NCBI GenBank assembly: GCA_036365145.1
Contig: JAEOAD010002327.1
Location: forward strand, 248,001 to 312,000
DNA length: 64,000 nt
Reading direction: 5' to 3'
Source of the DNA: Orientallactaga sibirica
Taxonomy: Eukaryota > Chordata > Mammalia > Rodentia > Dipodidae
The notes beneath the pieces were generated by a model. The model ran no database searches and was not told where the DNA came from. It worked only from the letters and a program-made list of their open reading frames with translations. Position numbers and translations under genes: made by a program. Below, piece by piece: positions 50,200 through 61,860 of the stretch (position 1 is its first letter; each line of letters begins with the position of its first letter).

Positions 50200-52700
50200 C
50201 AAAAACCTTCATTTCAGAACACATTACTGTGTGAAATAAGGCTGTTCTGTTCCTACAACTGAGTTGCTTTCTTATGAAGAGTCTTCAGTGCAGCAAGATC
50301 AAACGTTCCTAGTTTGTGTAATCTAAGAAGTTCTACAATTTTAGATAGATTAACGTAGTTTGTTTAGAAAAACATTTCTAACGTAATTTGTTTATCTGAC
50401 AAAAAAACAAACACCTTCATTTCAGAATGCAGTACTGTGTGAAATAAGGCTAGTTCTGTTCTACAAATGAGTTGCTTTTTTACGAAGACTCTTCAGTGCA
50501 GCAAGATCAAACTTTCCTAGTTTGTGTAATCTAACAAGATGTACAACTTAGTAGATTAAACACATTTCTAACGTAGTTTGTTTAGAAAACAAACGCCTTC
50601 ATTGCCGAACACAATACTGTGTGAAATAAGGCTGTTCTTTTCCCGAAATCAGTTGCTTTCTTGAGAAGAGTCTTCAGGGCAGCAAGATCAAACTTTCCTA
50701 ATTTTTGTAATCTAACAAGATGTACAACTTAATAGACTATCTTCATTTCTAAGCAGTTTGTTTAGAAAACAAACCCATTCATTGCCGAACACAGTACTGT
50801 GTGAAATAAGGCTGTTCTGTTCCCTCAAATGAGTTGCTTTCTTCACGAAGACTCTTCAGTGCAGCAAGATCAAACTTTCTTAGTTTGTGTAATCTAACAA
50901 GATATACAACTTAGTAGATTAACCACATTTCTAACGTAGGTTGTTTAGAAAACAAACACCTTCATTGCGAACACAGTGCTGTGTGAAATAAGGCTGTTCT
51001 GATGTGCAAATGAGTTGATTTCACGAAGAGTCTTAAGTGCAGCAAGATCAAACTTTCCGAGTTTGTGTAATCTAACAAGATGTACAATTTAGTAGATTAA
51101 CCACATTTCTAACGTTGTTTGTTTACAAAACAAACACCTTCATTGCCGAACACAGTACTGTGTGAAATAAGGCTGTTCCTGTTCTCCAAATGAGTTGCTT
51201 TCTTACGAAGAGTCTTCAGTGCAGAAAGATCAAACTTTCCTAGTTTGTGTAATCTAACAAGATGTAGAATTCAGTAGGTTAACCACATTTCTAACGTTGT
51301 TTCTTTAGAAAACAAATGCCTTCATTGCCGAACACAGTACTGTGTGAAATTAGGCTGTTCTGTTCCCCAAATGAGTTGCTTTCTTACGAAGACTCTTCAG
51401 TGCAGCAAGATCAAACTTTCCTAGTTTGTGTAAACTCACAAGATGTACAATTTAGTAGATTAACCACATTTCTAACGTGGTTTGTTTAGAAAAACAAACG
51501 CCTTCATTGCGAACACAGTACTGTGTGAAATAAGGCTGTTCTGTTCGCAAATCAGTTGCTTTCTTGAGAAGAGTCTTCAGGGCAGCAAGATCAAATTTTC
51601 CTAGTTTTTTTAATCCAACAAGATGTACAATTTAATAGATTATCTTCATTTCTAAAGTAGTTTGTTTAGAAAACAAACACATTCATTGCCGAACACAGTA
51701 CTGTGTGAAATAAGGCTATTCTGTTCCCCAAATGAGTTGCTTTCTTACGAACACTCTTCAGTGCAGCAAGATCAAACTTTCTAGTTTGTGTAATCTAACA
51801 AGATGTACAACTTAGTAGATTAACCACATTTCTAACGTAGTTTGTTTAGAAAACAAACACCTTCATTGCCGAACACAGTATTGTGTGAAATAAGGCTGTT
51901 CTGTTCCCCAAATGAGTTGCTTTCTTACGAAGAGGCTACAGTGCAGCAAGATCAAACTTTCCTAGTTTGTGTAATCTAACAAATTGTACAATTTAGTAGA
52001 TTAACCACATTTCTAACGTAGTTTGTTTAGAAAACAAAACCCTTCGTTCCAGAACACAGTACTGTGTGAAATAAGCTAGTTCTGTTCTAAAAATGAGTTG
52101 CTTTCTTTACGAAGAGTCTTCAGTGCAGCAAGATCAAACTTTCCTAGTTTGTGTAATCTTACAAGATGTACAATTTAGTAGATTAAACACATTTCTAACG
52201 TAGTTTGTTTAGAAAACAAACACCTTCATTGCGAAACAGTACTGTGTGAAATAAGGCTGTTCTGTTTCGAAATCAGTTGTTTCTTGAGAAGAGTCTTCAG
52301 GGCAGCAAGATCAAACTTTCCTAGTTTTGTAATCTAACAAGATGTACAACTTAGTAGATTAACCACATTTACAACGTAGTTTGTTTAGAAAACAAACACC
52401 TTCATTACCGAACAGAGTACTGTGTGAAATAAGGCAATTCTGTTCCCAAATGAGTTGCTTTCTTACGAAGAGTCTTCAGTGCAGCAAGATCAAACTTTCC
52501 TAGTTTGTGTAATCTAACAAGATGTACAATTTAATAGATTACCTTCATTTCTAAAGTAGTTTGTTTAGAAAACAAAACCATTCATTTCAGAATGCAGTAC
52601 TCTGTGAAATAATGCTGTTCTGTTTCTACAAATGAGTTGCTTTCTTACGAAGACTCTTCAGTGCAGCAAGATCAAACTTTCCTAGTTTGTGTAATCTAAC
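50200..52700. other. Superposed-register mosaic inside the 20-monomer copy
   Basis: Diagnostic bases alternate between two positions of the 34-monomer unit that lie 14 monomers apart. Near 51.0 kb, GCTGTTCTGATGTGCAAATG with GATTTC and CTTAAGTG combines the 44.8 and 47.3 kb forms, then CTTTCCGAG returns to 44.8 kb. Near 52.03 kb, TTCGTTCCAGAACAC (55.6 kb form) is followed by CTAGTTCTGTTCTAAAAATG (58.2 kb form). Near 52.58 kb, TTTCAGAATGCAG (46.4 kb form) is followed by ACTCTGTGAAATAATGC (48.95 kb form). Small indels accompany the switches. Confidence 0.7.
50339..50407. other. Local rearrangement with a duplicated 16-bp motif
   Basis: Where the equivalent monomer at about 53.97 kb reads straight through, this one has TAACGTAGTTTGTTTA (50,351-50,366), then ATTTC, and TAACGTAATTTGTTTA again (50,379-50,394), followed by TCTGACAAAAAAACAAAC. 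The net gain is about 25 bases. The extra copy lies 28 bases from the first and the two differ at one base (G versus A) that distinguishes two monomer types. Confidence 0.8.
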
Positions 52701-55700
52701 AAGATGTACGACTTAGTAGATAAACCACATTTCTAACGTAGTTTGTTTAGAAAACAAACGCCTTTATTGCCGAACACAGTACTGTGTGAAATAAGGCTGT
52801 TCTTTTCCCGAAATCAGTTACTTTCTTGAGAAGAGTCTTCAGGGCAGCAAGATCAAACTTTCCTAGTTTTTGTAATCTGACAAAATGTACAACTTAATAG
52901 ACTATCTTCATTTCTAAGTAGTTTGTTTAGAAAACAAACCCATTCATTGCCGAACACAGTGCTGTGTGAAATAAGGCTGTTCTGTTCCCTAAATGAGTTG
53001 CTTTCTTAGGAAGACTCTTCAGTGCAGCAAGATCAAACTTTCCTAGTTTGTATAACCTAACAAGATGTACAACTTAGTAGATTAACCACATTTCTAACGT
53101 AGGTTGTTTAGAAAACAAACGCCTTCATTGCCGAACACAGTGCTGTGTGAAATAAGCCTGTTCTGATCCCCAAATGAGTTACTTTCTTGACAAGAAAGAG
53201 TCTTCAGTGCAGCAAGATCAAACTTTCCTAGTTTGTGTAATCTAACAAGATGTACAACTTAGTAGATTAACCACTTTTCTAACGTAGTTTGTTTAGAAAA
53301 CAAACGCCTTCATTGCCGAACACAGTACTGTGTGGAATAAGGCTGTTCCTTTCCGCAAATGAGTTGCTTTCTTAGGAAGAGTCTTCAGTGCAGAAAGATC
53401 AAACTTTCCTGGATTGTGTAATCTAACAAGATGTAGAATTTAGTAGATTAACCACATTTCTAACGTAGTTTCTTTAGAAAACAAACACCTTCATTGCCGA
53501 ACACAGTACTGTGTGAAATAAGGCTGTTCTGTTCCCCAAATGAGTTGCTTTCTTACGGAGACTCTTCAGTGCAGCAAGATCAAACTTTCCTAGTTTGTGT
53601 AATCTAACAAGATGTAGAATTTAGTAGATTAACCAGATTTCTAACGTAGTTCGTTTAGAAAAAAAACCCCTTCATTGCCGAACACAGTACTGTGTGAAAT
53701 AAGCCTGTTCTGATCCCCAAATGAGTTGCTTTCTTACGAAGAGTCTTCAGTGCACCAAGATCAAACTTTCCTAGTTTGTATAATCTAACAAGATGTACAA
53801 CTTAGTAGATTAACCACATTTCTAACGTAGTTTGTTTAGAAAACAAACGCCTTCATTACCGAACACATTACTGTGTGAAATAAGGCTGTTCTGTTCCCCA
53901 ACTGAGTTGCTTTCTTATGAAGAGTCTTCAGTGCAGCAAGATCAAACGTTCCTAGTTTGTGTAATCTAAGAAGTTCTACAATTTAGTAGATTAACCACAT
54001 TTCTAACGTAATTTGTTTAGAAAACAAACACCTTCATTTCAGAATGCAGTACTGTGTGAAATAAGGCTAGTTCTGTTCTACAAATGAGTTGCTTTTTTAC
54101 GAAGAGTCTTCAGTGCAGCAAGATCAAACTTTCCTAGTTTGTGTAATCTAACAAGATGTATAACTTAGTAGATTAAACACATTTCTAACGTAGTTTGTTT
54201 AGAAAACCAACGCCTTCGTTGCCGAACACAGTACTGTGTGAAATAAGGCTGTTCTTTTCCCGAAATCAGTTGCTTTCTTGAGAAGAGTCTTCAGGGCAGC
54301 AAGATCAAACTTTCCTAATTTTTGTAATCTAACAAGATGTACAACTTAATAGACTATCTTCATGTCTAAGCAGTTTGTTTAGAAAACAAACCCATTCATT
54401 GCCGAACACAGTACTGTGTGAAATAAGGCTGTTCTGTTCCTCAAATGAGTTGCTTTCTTACGAAGACTCTTCAGTGCAGCAAGATCAAACTTTCTTAGTT
54501 TGTGTAATCTAACAAGATATACAACTTAGTAGATTAACCACATTTCTAACGTAGGTTGTTTAGAAAACAAACGCCTTCATTGCGAAACAGTGCTGTGTGA
54601 AGTAAGCCTGTTCTGATCCCCAAATGAGTTGCTTTCTTCTGAAGAGTCTTCAGTGCAGCAAGATCAAACTTTCCTAGTTTGTGTAATCTAACAAGATGTA
54701 CAACTTAGTAGATTAACCACATTTCTAACGTTGTTTGTTTACAAAACAAACGCCTTCATTGCCGAACACAGTACTGTGTGAAATAAGGCTGTTCTGTTCC
54801 TCCAAATGAGTTGCTTTCTTCACGAAGAGTCTTCAGTGCAGAAAGATCAAACTTTCCTAGTTTGTGTAATCTAACAAGATGTACAATTCAGTAGGTTAAC
54901 CACATTTCTAACGTAGCTTCTTTAGAAAACAAATGGCTTCATTGCCGAACACAGTACTGTGTGAAATAAGGCTGTTCTGTTCCCCAAATGAGTTGCTTTC
55001 TTACGAAGACTCTTCAGTGCAGCAAGATCAAACTTTCATAGTTTGTGTAAACTCACAAGATGTACAACTTAGTAGATTAACCACATTTCTAACGTGGTTT
55101 GTTTAGAAAACAAACGCCTTCATTGCGAACACAGTACTGTGTGAAATAAGGCTGTTCTGTTCCCGAAATCAGTTGCTTTCTTGAGAAGAGTCTTCAGGCA
55201 GCAATATCAAATTTTCCTAGTTTTTTTAATCCAACAAGATGTACAACTTAATAGACTATCTTCATTTCTAAAGTAGTTTGTTTAGAAAACAAACCCATTC
55301 ATTGCCGAACACAGTACTGTGTGAAATAAGGCTGTTCTGTTCCCCAAATGAGTTGCTTTCTTACGAACACTCTTCAGTGCAGCAAGATCAAACTTTCCTA
55401 GTTTGTGTAATCTAACAAGATGTACAACGTAGTAGATTAACCACATTTCTAACGTAGTTTGTTTAGAAAACAAACACCTTCATTGCCGAACGCAGTATTG
55501 TGTGAAATAAGGCTGTTCTGTTGCGCAAATGAGTTGCTTTCTTACGAAGAGGCTACAGTGCAGCAAGATCAAACTTTCCTAGTTTGTGTAATCTAACAAG
55601 ATGTACAACTTAGTAGATTAACCACATTTCTAACGTAGTTTGTTTAGAAAACAAAACCCCTTCGTTCCAGAACACAGTACTGTGTGAAATAAGCCTGTTC

Positions 55701-57869
55701 TGATCCCCAAATGAGTTGCTTTCTTACGAAGAGTCATCAGTGCAGCAAGATCAAACTTTCCTGGTTTGTGTAATCTAACAAGATGTAGAATTTAGTAGAT
55801 TAACCACATTTCTAACGTAGTTCGTTTAGAAAACAAACACCCTCATTGCCGAACGCAGTACTGTGTGAAATAAGGCTGTTATGTTTCGCAAATAAGTTGG
55901 TTTCTTACGAAGAGTCTTCAGTGCAGCAAGATCAAACTTTCCTAGTTTGTATAATCTAACAAGATGTACAACTTCGTAGATTAACCACATTGCTAACGTA
56001 GTTTGTTTAGAAAACAAACGCCTTCATTACCGAACACAGTACTGTGTGAAATAAGGCTGTTCTGTTCCCCAAATGAGTTCCTTTCTTACGAAGAGTCTTC
56101 AGTGCAGCAAGATCAAACTTTCCTAGTTTGTGTAATCTAAGAAGTTGTACAATTTAGTAGATTAACCACATTTCTAACGTAATTTGTTTAGAAAACAAAA
56201 ACCTTCATTTCAGAATGCAGTACTGTGTGAAGTAAGCTAGTTCTGTTCTACAAATTAGTTGCTTTTTTACGAAGAGTCTTCAGTGCAGCAAGATCAAACT
56301 TTCCTAGTTTGTGTAATCTAACAAGATGTACGACTTAGTAGATAAACCACATTTCTAACGTAGTTTGTTTAGAAAACAAACGCCTTCATTGCCGAACACA
56401 GTACTGTGTGAAATAAGGCTGTTCTTTTCCCGAAATCAGTTACTTTCTTGAGAAGAATCTTCAGGGCAGCAAGATCAAACTTTCCTAGTTTTTGTAATCT
56501 GACAAAATGTACAACTTAATAGACTATCTTCATCTCTAAGTAGTTTGTTTAGAAAACAAACCCATTCATTGCCGAACACAGTACTGTGTGAAATAAGGCT
56601 GCTCTGTTCCCCAAATGAGTTGCTTTCTTACGAAGACTCTTCAGTGCAGCAAGATCAAACTTTCCTAGTTTGTGTAATCTCACAAGATGTACAACTTAGT
56701 AGATTAACCACATTTCTAACGTAGTTTGTTTAGAAAACAAACGCCTTCATTGCCGAACACAATACTGTGTGAAATAAAGCTGTTCTGTTCCCGAAATCAG
56801 TTGCTTTCTTGAGAAGAGTCTTCAGGGCAGCAGTATCAAACTTTCCCAGTTTTGTAATCCAACAAGATGTACAACTTAATAGACTATCTTCATTTCTAAA
56901 GTAGTTTGTTTAGAAAACAAACCCATTCATTGCGAACACAGTACTGTGTGAAATAAGGCTGTTCTGTTCCCCAAAGGAGTTGCTTTCTTACGAAGACTCT
57001 TCAGTGCAGCAAGATCAAACTTTCCTAGTTTGTGTAATCTAACAAGATGTACAACTGAGTAGATTAACGACATTTCTAACGTAGTTTGTTTAGAAAACAA
57101 ACACCTTCATTGCCGAACGCAGCACTGTGTGAAATAAGGCTGTTCTGTTGTGCAAATGACTTGATTTCTTACGAAGAGTCTTAAGTGCAGCAAGATCAAA
57201 TTTCTTAGTTTGTGTAATCTAACAAGATGTAGAATTTAGTAGATTAACCACATTTCTAACGTAGTTTGTTTAGAAAACAAACACCTTTATTGCCGAACAC
57301 AGTACTATGCGAAATAAGGCTATCCTGTTCTCCAAATGAGTTGCTTTCTTACGAAGAGTCTTCAGTGCAGCAAGATCAAACTTTCCTAGTTTGTGTAATC
57401 TAACAAGATGTTCAACTTAGTAGATTAACCACATTTCTAACGTTGTTTCTTTTACTAAACAAACGCCTTCATTGCGAAAAAAAGTACTGTGTGAAATAAG
57501 GCTGTTCCTTTCCGCAAATGAGTTGCTTTCTTACGAAGAGTCTTCTGTGCAGAAAGATCAAACTTTCCTGGTTTGTGTAATCTAACAAGATGTAGAATTT
57601 AGTAGTTTAACCACATTTCTAACGCAGTTTCTTTAGAAAACAAACGGCTTCATTGCCGAACACAGTACTGTGTGAAATAAGGCTGTTCTGTTGCGCAAAT
57701 GAGTTGATTTCTTACGAAGAGTCTTAAGTGCAGCAAGATCAAATTTCTTAGTTTGTGTAATCTAACAAGATGTAGAATTTAGTAGATTAACCACATTTCT
57801 AACGTAGTTTGTTTAGAAAACAAACACCTTTATTGCCGAACACAGTACTATGCGAAATAAGGCTATTCT

Positions 57870-58900
57870 GTTCTCCAAATGAGTTGCTTTCTTACGAAGA
57901 GTCTTCAGTGCAGCAAGATCAAACTTTCCTAGTTGGTGTAATCTAACAAGATGTTCAACTTAGTAGATTAACCACATTTCTAACGTAGTTTGTTTAGAAA
58001 ACAGTCGCCTTCATTACCGAACACAGTACTGTGTGATATAAGGCTGTTCTGTTCCCCAAATGAGTTCCTTTCTTACGAAGAGACTTCAGTGCAGCAAGAT
58101 CAAACTTTCCTAGTTTGTGTAATCTAACAAATTGTACAATTTAGTAGATTAACCACATTTCTAACGTAGTTTGTTTAGAAAACAAACACCTTCATTGCCG
58201 AATGCAGTACTGTGTGAAGTAAGCTAGTTCTGTTCTAAAAATGAGTTGCTTTCTTCTGAAGAGTCTTCAGTGCAGCAAGATCAAACTTTCCTAGTTTGTG
58301 TAATCTTACAAGATGTACAACTTAGTAGCTTAAACACATTTCTAACGTAGTTTGTTTAGAAATCAAACGCCTTCATTGCGAAAACAGTACTGTGTGAAAT
58401 AAGGCTGTTCTGTTCCCCCAAATCAGTTGCTTCTTGAGAAGAGTCTTCAGGGCAGCAAGATCAAACTTTCCTAGTTTTTGTAATCTAACAAGATGTACAA
58501 CTTAGTAGATTAACCACATTTACAACGTAGTTTGTTTAGAAAACAAACACCTTCATTGCCGAACAGAGTACTGTGTGAAATAAGGCAATTCTGTTCTCCA
58601 AATGAGTTGCTTTCTTACGAAGAGTCTTCAGTGCAGCAAGATCAAACTTTCCTAGTTTGTGTAATCTAACAAGATGTACAACTTAATAGACTACCTTCAT
58701 TTCTAAAGTAGTTTGTTTAGAAAACAAACCCATTCATTGCCGAACACAGTACTCTGTGAAATAATGCTGTTCTGTTTCACAAATGAGTTGCTTTCTTACG
58801 AAGACTCTTCAGTGCAGCAAGATCAAACTTTCCTAGTTTGTGTAATCTAACAAGATGTACGACTTAGTAGATAAACCACATTTCTAACGTAGTTTGTTTA
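57870..58900. repeat. 10-monomer-register duplication near right end, copy 1
   Basis: Shares TCGCCTTCATTACCG, GTGATATAAGG, AAGAGACTTCAG, CAAATTGTACAATT, TTCTAAAAATGAG, TAGTAGCTTAAACAC and TTTACAACGTAG with 59,680-60,710. The GATATA marker is at 58,035 and 59,843 (10 x 181 minus 2). Confidence 0.85.
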
Positions 58901-59479
58901 GAAAACAAACGCCTTTATTGCCGAACACAGTACTGTGTGAAATAAGGCTGTTCTTTTCCCGAAATCAGTTACTTTCTTGAGAAGAGTCTTCAGGGCAGCA
59001 AGATCAAACTTTCCTAGTTTTTGTAATCTGACAAAATGTACAACTTAATAGACTATCTTCATTTTCTAAGTAGTTTGTTTAGAAAACAAACCCATTCATT
59101 GCCGAACACAGTGCTGTGTGAAATAAGGCTGTTCTGTTCCCTAAATGAGTTGCTTTCTTGGAAGACTCTTCAGTGCAGCAAGATCAAACTTTCCTAGTTT
59201 GTATAACCTAACAAGATGTACAACTTAGTAGATTAACCACATTTCTAACGTAGGTTGTTTAGAAAACAAACGCCTTCATTGCCGAACACAGTGCTGTGTG
59301 AAATAAGCCTGTTCTGATCCCCAAATGAGTTACTTTCTTACGAAGAGTCTTCAGTGCAGCAAGATCAAACTTTCCTAGTTTGTGTAATCTAACAAGATGT
59401 ACAACTTAGTAGATTAACCACTTTTCTAACGTAGTTTTTTTAGAAAACAAACGCCTTCATTGCCGAACACAGTACTGTG

Positions 59480-59690
59480 TTAAATAAGGCTGTTCCTTTC
59501 CGCAAATGAGTTGCTTTCTTAGGAAGAGTCTTCAGTGCAGAAAGATCAAACTTTCCTGGATTGTGTAATTTAACAAGATGTAGAATTTACTAGATTAACC
59601 ACATTTCTAACGTAGTTTCTTTAGAAAACAAACGCCTTCATTGCCGAACACAGTACTGTGTGAAATAAGGCTATTCTGTTCCCCAAATGA
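59480..59690. repeat. 12-monomer-register duplication, copy 1
   Basis: Shares GTGTTAAATAAGG, GTTCCTTTCCGC, CCTGGATTGTGTAATTTAAC and TTTACTAGATT with 61,650-61,860, 2170 bases away (12 x 181 minus 2). TTAAATAAGG and TAATTTAAC are rare elsewhere, so the link is specific. Confidence 0.8.
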
Positions 59691-60710
59691 GTTGCTTTCT
59701 TACGAAGAGGCTTCAGTGCAGCAAGATCAAACTTTCCTAGTTTGTATAATCTAACAAGATGTAGAACTTAGTAGATTAACCACATTTCTAACGTAGTTTG
59801 TTTAGAAAACAATCGCCTTCATTACCGAACACAGTACTGTGTGATATAAGGCTGTTCTGTTCCCCAAATGAGTTCCTTTCTTACGAAGAGACTTCAGTGC
59901 AGCAAGATCAAACTTTCCTAGTTTGTGTAATCTAACAAATTGTACAATTTAGTTGGTTAACCACATTTCTAACGTAGTTTGTTTAGAAAACAAACACCTT
60001 CATTGCCGAATGCAGTACTGTGTGAAATAAGCTAGTTCTGTTCTAAAAATGAGTTGCTTTCTTACGAAGAGTCTTCAGTGCAGCAAGATCAAACTTTCCT
60101 AGTTTGTGTAATCTTACAAGATGTACAACTTAGTAGCTTAAACACATTTCTAACGTAGTTTGTTTAGAAAACAAACGCCTTCATTGCCGAAAACAGTACT
60201 GTGTGAAATAAGGCTGTTCTGTTCCCGAAATCAGTTGCTTCTTGAGAAGAGTCTTCAGGGCAGCAAAATCAAACTTTCCTAGTTTTGTAATCCAACAAGA
60301 TGTACAACTTAGTAGATTAACCACATTTACAACGTAGTTTGTTTAGAAAACAAACACCTTCATTGCCGAACACAGTACTGTGTGAAATGAGGCTATTCTG
60401 TTCTCCAAATGAGTTGCTTTCTTACGAAGAGTCTTCAGTGCAGCAAGATCAAACTTTCCTAGTTTGTGTAATCTAACAAGATGTACAACTTAATAGACTA
60501 CCTTCATTTCTAAAGTAGTTTGTTTAGAAAACAAACCCATTCATAGCCGAACACAGTACTGTGTGAAATAATGCTGTTCTGTTCCACAAATGAGTTGCTT
60601 TCTTACGAAGACTCTTCAGTGCAGCAAGATCAAACTTTCCTAGTTTGTGTAATCTAACAAGATATACAACTTAGTAGATGAACCACATTTATTACGTAGT
60701 TTGTTTAGAA
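59680..60710. repeat. 10-monomer-register duplication near right end, copy 2
   Basis: Partner of 57,870-58,900. It begins at the end of the second full 34-monomer unit, where a new unit might be expected, so the 34-monomer register is lost here. Confidence 0.85.
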
Positions 60711-61080
60711 AACAAACACCTTCATTACCGAACACAGTACTGTGTGAAATAAGACTATTCTGTTCTCCAAAAGAGTTGCTGTCTTACGAAGAGTTTTCAG
60801 TGCAGCAAGATCAAACTTTCCTAGTTTGTGTAATCTAACAAGATGTACAACTTAGTAGATTAAGCACATTTCTTACGTAGTTTGTTTAGAAAAACAAACG
60901 CCTTCATTGCCAAACACAGTACTGTGTGAAATAAGCCTGTTCTGATCCCCAAATGAGTTGCTTTCTTACGAAGAGTCTTCAGTGCAGCAAGATCAAACTT
61001 TCCTAGTTTGTATAATCTAACAAAATGTATAATTTAGTAGATTAACCACATTTCTAACGTAGTTTGTTTAGAAAACAAAC
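60660..61080. repeat. AAGACTATTC block, copy 1
   Basis: A run with AAGACTATTCTG, CCAAAAGAGTTGCTG, GAGTTTTCAGTG and AAAATGTATAATTTAG. It recurs from 61,200 (3 monomers on) and from 63,190. The AAGACTATTC marker is at 60,751, 61,293 and 63,284. Confidence 0.85.
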
Positions 61081-61199
61081 ACCTTCATTGCCGAATGCAG
61101 TACTGTGTGAATAAGGCTGTTTTGTGCGCAAATGAGTTGGTTTCTTACGAAGAGTCTTCAGTGCAGCAAGATCAAACTTTCCTAGTTTGTGTAATCTCA

Positions 61200-61620
61200 C
61201 AAGATGTACAACTTAGTAGATAAACCACATTTCTAACGTAGTTTGTTTAGAAAACAAACGCCTTCATAGCCGAACACAGTACTGTGTGAAATAAGACTAT
61301 TCTGTTCTCCAAAAGAGTTGCTGTCTTCTGAAGAGTTTTCAGTGCAGCAAGATCAAACTTTCCCTAGTTTGTGTAATCTAACAAGATGTACAACTTAGTA
61401 GATTAAGCGCATTTCTTACTTAGTTTGTTTAGAAAAACCAAACGCCTTCATTGCTGAACACAGTACTGTGTGAAATAAGCCTGTTCTGATCCCCAAATGA
61501 GTTGCTTTCTTAGAAGAGTCTTCAGTGCAGCAAGATCAAACTTTCTAGTTTGTGTAATCTAACAAAATGTATAATTTAGTAGATTAACCACATTTCTAAC
61601 GTAGTTTGTTTAGAAAACAA
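61200..61620. repeat. AAGACTATTC block, copy 2
   Basis: Second copy, 542 bases after the first (3 x 181 minus 1), with more small indels than the others (CTTTCCCTAG, GAAAAACCAAACG, TTAGAAGAG). Confidence 0.8.
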
Positions 61621-61649
61621 ACACCTTCATTGCCGAATGCAGTACTGTG

Positions 61650-61860
61650 TTAAATAAGGCTGTTCCTTTCCGCAAATGAGTTGCTTTCTTAGGAAGAGTC
61701 GTCAGTGCAGAAAGATCAAACTTTCCTGGATTGTGTAATTTAACAAGATGTAGAATTTACTAGATTAACCACATTTCTAACGTAGTTTCTTTAGAAAACA
61801 AACGCCTTCATTGCCGAACACAGTACTGTGTGAAATAAGGCTGTTCTGTTCCCCAAATGA
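61650..61860. repeat. 12-monomer-register duplication, copy 2
   Basis: Partner of 59,480-59,690. It is preceded by an ATGCAG rather than ACACAG palindrome variant, so the shared tract starts at or just before GTGTTAAATAAGG. Confidence 0.8.

Larger units (their letters stand above)
49981..53630. repeat. 34-monomer higher-order repeat, shortened 20-monomer middle copy
   Basis: Starts with the same AACCAGATTTC / AACCCC head as its neighbours and ends with the same TATAACCTAA and CCTGGATT tail (49,412 versus 53,051, 3639 bases), so it is about 14 monomers shorter than the full unit. Between about 50.2 and 52.7 kb it carries features of both the head segment and the segment 14 monomers further on. 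Confidence 0.8.
53631..59780. repeat. 34-monomer higher-order repeat, copy 2
   Basis: Partner of 43,830-49,980. Two minus-strand translated segments differ by at most one residue between the copies (45.5 versus 55.3 kb and 46.0 versus 55.8 kb, both offset 9798). Its tail matches the 20-monomer copy at 6151-6152 bases (TATAACCTAA at 53,051 and 59,202; 34 x 181 minus 2 or 3). It has scattered single-base losses such as TTGCGAAC for TTGCCGAAC. Confidence 0.85.
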
